Part shown: positions 8,116 through 13,761 of the stretch, piece by piece
Numbering within the stretch: the stretch's first letter is position 1
How the letters are laid out: each line of letters opens with the position of its first letter
NCBI GenBank assembly: GCA_006226265.1
Contig: SBHH01000115.1
Span: forward strand, 1-13,761
Source of the DNA: Alphaproteobacteria bacterium
Lineage (GTDB): Bacteria; Pseudomonadota; Alphaproteobacteria; Sneathiellales; Sneathiellaceae
Length of the DNA: 13,761 bases
Direction: 5' to 3'
The notes under the pieces: generated by a model
What the model was told of the DNA's origin: nothing
The model's input: the letters and a program-made list of their open reading frames with translations, nothing else
Databases searched by the model: none
Position numbers and translations under genes: made by a program

Positions 8116-9038
8116 GGGAAATTGCGGAAAAGACAGCGGCAGACTATCTTCGCGATCTTCGCTTCGTCATTTCCGCGCCCTTTCTTCTCAAGAAAAAGCC
8201 GGAGCCCGATCTTGCCGGTCATCCCGAGACTGCAGCACTTTTAAGCGCGCTTGAAGAAGATGCGGCACCGCTTTTAATATGGTTTGCGGATGGCCCGCCC
8301 CGCCGTCTCGGCCATTATTTCGAGCGATTGGTCGTTTTTTGGCTCAGAAATTTGCCTTCCGTCGAGATTATCGCCGCCAACCTTCCGCTTTATGAAGAAA
8401 AGCGCACCATCGGCGAGATCGATCTTCTTTTCCGCTTTGAGAACGTCCTTTATCACATTGAACTTGCAATCAAATTCTACCTCAACACCGGAAATCCGAC
8501 CCATGCCGCCGCCTATGTCGGGCCGATGGTCAAGGATACGCTGAAGCGAAAGCTCGGCCGGCTTTACGGCCATCAACTCCCGTTGGGTCAAAGGCTTGCA
8601 AAGACACCCTATCGGGAGGAGCTTGGGATTGCAGAGGTCCCCCACCCCTTCGCCTTTGTGAAGGGAATGCTGTTTCAGCCCTTGGCCCAGGGTTTCGCGG
8701 ATGATCTGCCGCCGGGAATCTCGCCCGAATGTTCTCAAGGCATTTGGTGTTGCATCCGGGAGTTGAATGAAGCGACCCCGCTGGATTTCACTCATTACCG
8801 CATTCTGTCCCGGCTTGGCTGGATATCATCGCCTTTCCAGCCGGAAGAATTGACACACGGCGGCTTACCCCAATTCAGCCAGGAAATGGCCGCCCATATT
8901 GATGAAATCCCGACACCTCACCTTGCTGCGCTTTATCAAGGGGAGCGGGAGGTTTTGCGGCTTTTTGTCACCCCGGATAACTGGCTCCTCTCAGCCCGCG
9001 AAGCGCACCCTGACGAGGCTCTTTCCGATGAGGGTTAG
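8112..9038 (+). CDS. DUF1853-family protein, possibly PD-(D/E)XK-like fold
   Basis: A soluble 308-residue protein with no signal or membrane segment. I recognise the DUF1853 pattern: LGHYFERLVVFWL at 66-78, IIAANLPLY at 86-94, TIGEIDLLFRF at 99-109, LYHIELAIKFYL at 113-124, then a KDTLKRKLGRL block (141-151) and HQLPL (154-158). The order Glu71, Asp104, Glu117, Lys121 in a helix-strand-strand setting resembles PD-(D/E)XK nuclease folds, although the last two residues are spaced E-x-x-x-K rather than E-x-K; a nuclease role is inference only. No cellular role is known to me. The start overlaps the TauE stop by 4 bases (ATGA) with no separate ribosome-binding site, so it depends on coupling. Its last 48 bases overlap the end of the opposing tadG-like gene. 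Confidence 0.8.
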   Translation: MREIAEKTAADYLRDLRFVISAPFLLKKKPEPDLAGHPETAALLSALEEDAAPLLIWFADGPPRRLGHYFERLVVFWLRNLPSVEIIAANLPLYEEKRTIGEIDLLFRFENVLYHIELAIKFYLNTGNPTHAAAYVGPMVKDTLKRKLGRLYGHQLPLGQRLAKTPYREELGIAEVPHPFAFVKGMLFQPLAQGFADDLPPGISPECSQGIWCCIRELNEATPLDFTHYRILSRLGWISSPFQPEELTHGGLPQFSQEMAAHIDEIPTPHLAALYQGEREVLRLFVTPDNWLLSAREAHPDEALSDEG

Positions 9039-10313
9039 GGCCTCGCTGAGATCGGTCGCGCTTTCGATGCGGAAATAATGACCCTTTGAGCTCGCACATG
9101 CCTCCATCCGCGCGGACGTGCCCGCCGGGGCCAGATAATTGATGGCGAAAACCGTCACGCCGTTGGTTTTAAGCCGTGCACAGGTCGCAGTGAAAAGATC
9201 GTCTTCCGCCGCCCCGCCTGCATTGTCGGACCCGGCGATCAACAGCACGGCCTTTCGGGTCGTGTCATTGCCCCAGGCAACGGGCGAGGTCGCATCCGCC
9301 GACCAGAGGCCTTGCCAGCGGGGAGAGAGTAGCCGTTCCGCCCAAAGCAGGGCCCGCCCGGCGGCGGCCGTCCCGTTGCCGGTGAGCGAACCAAACTCTG
9401 CCTCGAAGGCCGCGGGATCGGGATCGAGCGGCAAGAGGCGTTCTGACCGGCAGTCGGCAGTTGTCGTCACGGAGAAAAGCGGAAGACCGCTCGGGATATC
9501 GAGGATGCTCGACGTTTCAAGGATAAGCGGAAACGGCGCGTCGCCGGGCGGGCTGTCGTCGCTTCCCGCCGCGCCGCTTCGCACATCGACGCACCAGCGT
9601 TGATCGTCAAGGTCGCCGGTCCAGGCGGTCAGGCCCGGCACTAATGGCGGCACCTCTGTCGGCCAGCTTCCCGTCGTAACCCAGTCCCGGTGCGGCGCGA
9701 CATTGACGAGGCTGTTACCAAAGGGGAGCGCCGCAAAGCGAAGACCCGCGTCCACCCGCTTCACTGCCTTCAAATGTCCGATAAGCCTGAGAACAGCCGC
9801 CTTGATTGCCGCAAGGCGTCCATCCATCTCCAATGCCTCCGTCGCCTCGGTGGCAATGATAAGTTCCATATTCGGCATGACCTGATGGGCCGTGAGACTT
9901 GTCGAAATCGTGATGTCATCGAAGAAATTGAAGGCCCGCATCAGGGTAGTTGGCACGGCGGCGGTTGCGGTCACGGTGACCTCCCCGCTTTCAGCATCAG
10001 GGGTGACGGTTATTGTAGGCGCCGCCGGGTTGCTTCCCGCATAGGTGAATAAGGTGCCGGTTCCATAGATCCTTGTGAAAAGGCTCTCCGCCAAAGACTG
10101 CAGACTGGCTGCCTCCATAAACTGAAGGTTTCGCGCCGCCCCCGCCGTTGCCTGTTCTGTGGCCAGGGTCAGACGTGCGCGGCTGGTCGTGAGGCGTGCC
10201 GTATCCACCGCAAGCGCCGCCCCGCCGATCAAAAGGAAAAGAGTGAGACTGAAAATGACCAAGGCCGTTCCGCCTTCATCCTTCAGCAATTGACGGAACG
10301 GCAGCAATGTCAT
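8991..10313 (-). CDS. tadG: TadG-like Flp pilus assembly protein with degenerate VWA domain
   Basis: A membrane-anchored protein of the Tad secretion/pilus system. The 440 residues begin with a short cytoplasmic part and one membrane segment (about 15-37) in the Tad-like N-domain (GGTALVIFSLTLFLLIGGAA, then VDTARL), followed by a long extracytoplasmic region. Residues about 148-435 follow the outline of the TadG VWA domain, including DCRSERLLPL (288-296) and WAERLLSP (324-331). The metal site is eroded: where D-x-S/T-x-S is expected there is E156-A-T158-E-A160, and where TDG is expected there is A-G-S (360-362). Thr315 is kept. It is the last gene of the operon and overlaps the previous gene by 4 bases (ATGA). 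An AGGA directly abuts the ATG, so coupling probably drives initiation. The 3' end overlaps the DUF1853 gene by 48 bases. Confidence 0.88.
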   Translation of the reverse strand: MTLLPFRQLLKDEGGTALVIFSLTLFLLIGGAALAVDTARLTTSRARLTLATEQATAGAARNLQFMEAASLQSLAESLFTRIYGTGTLFTYAGSNPAAPTITVTPDAESGEVTVTATAAVPTTLMRAFNFFDDITISTSLTAHQVMPNMELIIATEATEALEMDGRLAAIKAAVLRLIGHLKAVKRVDAGLRFAALPFGNSLVNVAPHRDWVTTGSWPTEVPPLVPGLTAWTGDLDDQRWCVDVRSGAAGSDDSPPGDAPFPLILETSSILDIPSGLPLFSVTTTADCRSERLLPLDPDPAAFEAEFGSLTGNGTAAAGRALLWAERLLSPRWQGLWSADATSPVAWGNDTTRKAVLLIAGSDNAGGAAEDDLFTATCARLKTNGVTVFAINYLAPAGTSARMEACASSKGHYFRIESATDLSEALTLIGKSLVRVRFAG

Positions 10314-10837
10314 TCCTCAGGCGTCGCCCGCAAGGCAAGGCTGGAGCCGATCGCCATGACATTCGCAGAAAAAGAAGGCGCCGCGCTCGCAAGAAGGCCG
10401 GAAAGATAAAAATCTGCCGTGGGCGTAACGCAAAGCGCGACGTCAAGATTGAGCGCGGCGGCGGAGGTTGCTGCCGCCGATGGCAAGGATGCGGTGTTTG
10501 AGCTACAGGCTGTTTCGCCGAGGTTTTGCTGCCAAAGTTGAGTATGGCCATTCATGCTTGTTCGACTTGCCCTTATGGATATTGCAACGCTCTCCTCATT
10601 GGTCAGGGATTTTGCAAGTATGAGAGCGCTTGTAAAATCGGTACTTTCAAGCGCCGGAGCGGTGGCGAGACTGCTGGCGATTACGGCGGCGGCGGCCTCC
10701 GTTTTATTCTGCAGGATGACCAATCGGACGAGATCTGCACCGCCAAGGAGGATCAACATGAGCACGGGTATAAAAAGCGCAAGCTCGATCATGACCGCGC
10801 CTTTTTCGCAACTATTGAATTTCGCCTCAATCGCCAT
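10310..10837 (-). CDS. TadE/TadF-type pseudopilin
   Basis: A 175-residue minor pseudopilin of the Tad system. Near the N-terminus is the prepilin-peptidase pattern CEKG|AVMIELAL: Gly13, then Glu18 at position +5 after the cleavage, followed by a hydrophobic stretch (about 19-43). The remaining 130 residues are an Ala/Ser-rich periplasmic domain with a cysteine pair that could form a disulfide. The frame extends 20 codons further upstream, but those would lie inside the preceding gene. The ATG at 10837 gives the usual short polar leader and an 11-base overlap with the preceding stop, so I use it. Which of the two pseudopilins is TadE and which TadF cannot be decided by eye; position suggests TadF. 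Confidence 0.82.
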   Translation of the reverse strand: MAIEAKFNSCEKGAVMIELALFIPVLMLILLGGADLVRLVILQNKTEAAAAVIASSLATAPALESTDFTSALILAKSLTNEESVAISIRASRTSMNGHTQLWQQNLGETACSSNTASLPSAAATSAAALNLDVALCVTPTADFYLSGLLASAAPSFSANVMAIGSSLALRATPEE

Positions 10838-11318
10838 GTCGAACCATGATATCGGCGATGCGCGGCACATCGCCGTTCGCATAGAGAAGGTTGGCAAAAG
10901 GCGTGATCAGGCCGACCTGATAGCCCACATGGTATCGAATGAGCTGGTTTTCGCCCGCAAGATCCGTTGTCTCCATGGCTGTACCGAGGGCTGTATCGGC
11001 AAGACTGTCATAGGACGTCAGGGTCAGAGTGATAGCAGACGGATTGACAAGACCGGCCGCGGAAGTTGTCGCCAAAGCCTGAAGCTCCGCCTGAAGCCCC
11101 GCTTCCGTGAGGGAGGCGCGGTCCGCTATCGGCGTCTCAAGCCGGACCTTATCGGCGATCTCGGTTGCCAGATGGCGCATCCAGACATCGGCGAACAGCA
11201 GCCTTGCCACATCCACCATGGCGAACAGAAGCGCGAAGGTAAGCGGTATGACCAGCGCATATTCCACGGCCAGAGATCCGTTGCTATCGGATAAAAGAAT
11301 GCTATTTTCAGCCCGCAT
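10827..11318 (-). CDS. TadE/TadF-type pseudopilin
   Basis: A 163-residue pseudopilin. The leader ends at Gly14 and is followed by SLAVEYALVIPL: this is G|xxxxEY with Glu19 at +5 and Tyr20, the exact Flp/TadE/TadF processing pattern recognised by the TadV-type prepilin peptidase. A hydrophobic helix (about 17-42) precedes the periplasmic domain. A longer frame to 11369 exists, but the ATG at 11318 has a perfect AAGGAG seven bases upstream and gives a normal leader length, which settles the start. It overlaps the TadD-like gene by 11 bases. It lies directly after tadD, the usual place of tadE, and is the likelier TadE of the two. Confidence 0.86.
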   Translation of the reverse strand: MRAENSILLSDSNGSLAVEYALVIPLTFALLFAMVDVARLLFADVWMRHLATEIADKVRLETPIADRASLTEAGLQAELQALATTSAAGLVNPSAITLTLTSYDSLADTALGTAMETTDLAGENQLIRYHVGYQVGLITPFANLLYANGDVPRIADIMVRHGD

Positions 11319-12132
11319 TGCCCCGCTCCTTATCCGATCCCAGAAGCAGGTGACGGAGCGCTTTTTCATCCTTCATTTCCCGAAGAAGTGCATAGAACTG
11401 CAGATTGTTGGTTACTTCCGAGGGGTCGAGGTCAAGCGCGGCGACCCGCTTCGCGGCCTTGATATTCCCCGCGAGGCCATAGGCCATGGCAAGATTTTGC
11501 CGGTAAAGTGGAGAGGTTTTGGGACCGAACGCCAACTTCTCCAGCGTCTCGATAGCCGCATCATACTGCCCCGCCATCAGGTAGGATAAGGCGAGGTTAT
11601 TACGGATATTCCCGCTTCCGGGTGCGAGGGAAAGGGCCTCGACATAATAAAGGCGGGCCGCTTCATGGGCCCCTTCCATATCCCGGGAAATGCCAAGGCC
11701 GCTTAACGCCTCCGGATTATCGGGGGCCATATTGGCCGCCTTCTCGAAATAAGTGGCGGCAGCACGCGGACGATAAAGCGCTAAATTGGTCCGCCCGAGA
11801 CCGATCAGGGGTTTCGGATTTTCCGGATGATGCTCTTCCAGTTTTTCGAAAATCGTGACAGCTTCAAGCGGCGCCCCGCCCTTCAGATACGCATCTCCAA
11901 GCCGTTCAAGCAGTTCGTCATTATCCGGATCGGTTTCAAGAAGTTTCCGATAGACATCCACTGCCGCCTGATAATTTCCGGAGGTTTCCGAAATACTGGC
12001 GATTTTAAGCGCCTGGACGCGTTCCTTCTCTGCCTGTTTGGCCCCTTCCGGCGTCAGCTGCTGAAGGGAAGCGCAACCACTCAGAAAATATAAACAGAGC
12101 CCCACGAAAAGGATCAGGAAAAGCTTTTTCAT
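11308..12132 (-). CDS. tadD: TadD-like TPR lipoprotein of the Flp pilus system
   Basis: A 274-residue lipoprotein with tetratricopeptide repeats; TadD homologues act as periplasmic pilotin-like factors needed to assemble the outer-membrane secretin RcpA. The signal peptide (MKK, then a hydrophobic run) ends in the lipobox LSGC with Cys20 as the lipidated residue. About six TPR units follow, at roughly 40-70, 73-103, 107-136, 141-170, 175-204 and 209-237, with typical A-Y-F-P positions such as ALSYLMAGQYDAAIETLEKL. The start has GGAGG six bases upstream and overlaps tadC by 4 bases (ATGA). The residue after Cys20 is Ala, not Asp, so outer-membrane sorting is expected by the usual rule. Confidence 0.9.
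   Translation of the reverse strand: MKKLFLILFVGLCLYFLSGCASLQQLTPEGAKQAEKERVQALKIASISETSGNYQAAVDVYRKLLETDPDNDELLERLGDAYLKGGAPLEAVTIFEKLEEHHPENPKPLIGLGRTNLALYRPRAAATYFEKAANMAPDNPEALSGLGISRDMEGAHEAARLYYVEALSLAPGSGNIRNNLALSYLMAGQYDAAIETLEKLAFGPKTSPLYRQNLAMAYGLAGNIKAAKRVAALDLDPSEVTNNLQFYALLREMKDEKALRHLLLGSDKERGNAG
11326..11331 (-). promoter_or_regulatory. Shine-Dalgarno site fixing the start of the first TadE-type gene
   Basis: AAGGAG on the - strand, seven bases before the ATG at 11318. It lies inside the last codons of the TadD-like gene. It rejects the longer start at 11369, which would add 17 residues ahead of the pseudopilin leader. Confidence 0.75.
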
Positions 12133-13067
12133 GTCCCGCCTCCGATCGAGCGAAGCAGGAGAACGAACCCTGGTCCAGCGGCAAGGGCGATGACTGGCGG
12201 CAGGATCAGCAGGATCAGGGGAACGCTTAAAAGCGCCGGCATCCTTGCCGCACGGGTTTCCAGCGTCAACATGGCGGTTTTGCGGTTTTCCTCCGCCACT
12301 GCCCGAAGTGCCCCACCGACCGAGGTGCCATATCTCTCCGACTGACGAAGCGCCAGAACAAGATATTTAAGGCTGACGGACCCCGTCCTCTGTTCAAGAT
12401 TGTTGAGCGCCATGGACTTGTCCGGCAGAATGCGAAACTCGTTCAAGGTGATGCGCATCTCTTGCGCAAGCGCCCGGGCGTAAGGGCCGAGCGCCTCGAT
12501 CGCGCGGGATAGCGCCACTTCGAGTGTAAGGCCCGCCTCCGTGCAGAGGATCAAGAGATCGATCATGTCGGGCACGGCTTGCTCAATCTCGCGTTCCCGC
12601 GACGCCAGTCTGCTTTTGAGATAAAGAACGGGAAGGAAGCTTGACAAGAAACCGGCGGCGCTGATCAGAATAATGGCCCAAGGTGATTTAGCGAACATGG
12701 TTTCACTGAGAAAAAGCCAGGTTCCGCCCCCTCCCGCTGCGGCCAGAAGAACCCGGGAGAAAACGAACGCCAGTTTTACCCGTTCCGGCTCCAGCCCCGC
12801 CTGTTCCAGCTTATGGGCGAGTCCCCTTTCCTTTGAATCCGCTTCTTTTGGCGCGATTTTTTCAAGCGCCGCCACCATTTCGTCTCTCTGGAGCGTGGCG
12901 GGGGCATTTTCCGCTCCCGGCGTTCGCCGCAATCGATGGAGGCGTTTTTTCAGCTCTTCATGGGCGCGGGCGCGAAAAGCGGCGACAAGGCTGACCCCTC
13001 CTAGAAACAGGCAAACCAGCATGGTCAGCAGAACCCAGAAGGAAGATATGCCGAAGCTGAAAATCAT
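12129..13067 (-). CDS. tadC: TadC, inner-membrane platform protein of the Flp pilus system
   Basis: A 312-residue polytopic protein of the type II secretion F (GspF/PilC) group, one of two platform subunits that link the TadA ATPase to pilin extraction from the membrane. Membrane segments lie at about 8-30, 101-121, 130-150 and 279-305. The T2SSF domain covers about 166-292, with VPDMIDLLILCTEAGLTLE (165-183), the conserved LALRQSERYGTSVGGALR block (238-255) and a final ETRAARMPALLSVPLILLIL stretch (270-289). A GGAG lies a few bases before the ATG, inside the end of tadB. The 4-base overlaps at both ends fit coupled synthesis with tadB and tadD. Confidence 0.94.
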   Translation of the reverse strand: MIFSFGISSFWVLLTMLVCLFLGGVSLVAAFRARAHEELKKRLHRLRRTPGAENAPATLQRDEMVAALEKIAPKEADSKERGLAHKLEQAGLEPERVKLAFVFSRVLLAAAGGGGTWLFLSETMFAKSPWAIILISAAGFLSSFLPVLYLKSRLASREREIEQAVPDMIDLLILCTEAGLTLEVALSRAIEALGPYARALAQEMRITLNEFRILPDKSMALNNLEQRTGSVSLKYLVLALRQSERYGTSVGGALRAVAEENRKTAMLTLETRAARMPALLSVPLILLILPPVIALAAGPGFVLLLRSIGGGT

Positions 13068-13761
13068 TGCAGGCTCCGGAGCAATCGGGAAATAGCAAAA
13101 AACCCGGCAATGATGCTGATCCCGGCATAGATCATCACTTCATGTCCTGTTCTGTCCTCTAGAAGGAAACGGAACTGCGCAGGGCTGGTGATCGCAAGAA
13201 TGAATATGATTACGAGCGTGACCAGTGCGACAATCCGTGCCGAGATCCGCGCTTCCGCGGTAAGCGCCCGCGCTTTCAGCTTTTGCGTTTGACGATCCCG
13301 AAGCAGATGGTTCAGCCGCTCCAGTATCTCCGCATATTGTCCGCCGGACTTCCGCTGTAATATAAACGTTGTCGACATGAACTGGAATTCCTTCAGCCGG
13401 ATATCGGCAATCACAGCGGCAAGTACGCTTTCAAGATCGATCCCGATGGCAAGCTTTTCCGACATGATGCGGAAATGTCGGCCGAGCGGGGGCGGTAGTT
13501 CGCGCGAAACCACCTGAAAATTCTCCTGAAGCGACATGCCGACGCGCACACCCCGGATGATAATATCAATCGCCTCGATCAGTTGGCGGGTGAGGATATC
13601 CTGCCGACGCTCCCGCCAGTACTGAAAGGAATACCAGCCGATGATCGAGAGGCCGCAAAGACTGCCTGCGGCAATAAAAAAAGCGGAAACGGACGCGAGT
13701 ATCAGAAGAGCAGAAACAGCGGTAATGAGCATGAGCGCCAGGGCAAGAATGCCTGGTCGGT
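13064..13761 (-). CDS. tadB: TadB, inner-membrane platform protein, 5' end outside window
   Basis: The second GspF-like platform protein of the Tad system, partner of TadC. The frame stays open to the window edge: upstream of the ATG at 13732 the codons continue RPGILALAL into the same hydrophobic segment, so that ATG is internal. 231 residues are visible against about 300-330 for the family, so roughly 80-100 N-terminal residues are missing. Visible features: a hydrophobic pair near the edge, the T2SSF domain with LIEAIDIIIRGVRVGMSLQE, RELPPPLGRHF and LQRKSGGQYAEILERL, and C-terminal membrane segments. The stop overlaps the tadC start by 4 bases. The TadA ATPase and secretin genes are expected beyond the right edge. 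Confidence 0.93.
   Translation of the reverse strand, partial: RPGILALALMLITAVSALLILASVSAFFIAAGSLCGLSIIGWYSFQYWRERRQDILTRQLIEAIDIIIRGVRVGMSLQENFQVVSRELPPPLGRHFRIMSEKLAIGIDLESVLAAVIADIRLKEFQFMSTTFILQRKSGGQYAEILERLNHLLRDRQTQKLKARALTAEARISARIVALVTLVIIFILAITSPAQFRFLLEDRTGHEVMIYAGISIIAGFFAISRLLRSLQ

Noticed and set aside
10554..11294. 246-codon + strand frame opposite the two pseudopilin genes
   Set aside because: The - strand genes carry clear signal and pseudopilin motifs and fit the operon. The + frame has no recognisable domain.

Overview
The window looks like a chromosomal segment of an alphaproteobacterium. This is inferred from the GC-rich coding sequence, the HtpX form, an orphan CoxD/CoxE-like pair and a tadB-C-D-E-F-G gene order; no rRNA or other phylogenetic marker is present to confirm it. 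I see no insertion sequence, phage gene, tRNA, rRNA or CRISPR array.

Left part (1-4627). A TetR-family regulator cut by the window edge (+) converges on an HtpX-type membrane zinc protease (-). Next comes a gene-free stretch of about 400 bases, then alaS, alanyl-tRNA synthetase (-). The gene-free stretch is the least explained part of the window. It holds a dense 35-bp array of CCGGT palindromes, then two strong hairpins and a textbook rho-independent terminator on the + strand. No + strand gene follows, so it looks like an independent structured small RNA. G-U pairs in the stems support the + strand.

Middle (4847-9038, + strand). A MoxR/CoxD-like AAA+ ATPase overlaps a CoxE-like von Willebrand A (VWA) protein with an intact metal site. 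They are followed by a TauE/SafE-type membrane transporter and a DUF1853 protein. Overlaps of 1 and 4 bases and one gap of 45 bases suggest a four-gene transcription unit. No carbon-monoxide dehydrogenase genes are nearby, so the substrate of the AAA+/VWA pair is unknown.

Right part (8991-13761, - strand). This is the downstream half of a Tad (tight adherence, Flp pilus) operon, read right to left: tadB (5' end outside the window), tadC, a TadD-like TPR lipoprotein, two TadE/TadF-type pseudopilins and a TadG-like protein. Every junction overlaps, by 4, 4, 11, 11 and 4 bases, so translation is probably coupled along the chain. The TadG-like protein keeps the outline of a VWA domain but has lost its key metal-binding residues. 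Its 3' end overlaps the 3' end of the DUF1853 gene tail to tail by 48 bases.

Most of the window is ordinary housekeeping and pilus-assembly sequence. The observations that stand out are the candidate small RNA, the degenerate VWA of TadG and the orphan AAA+/VWA unit.
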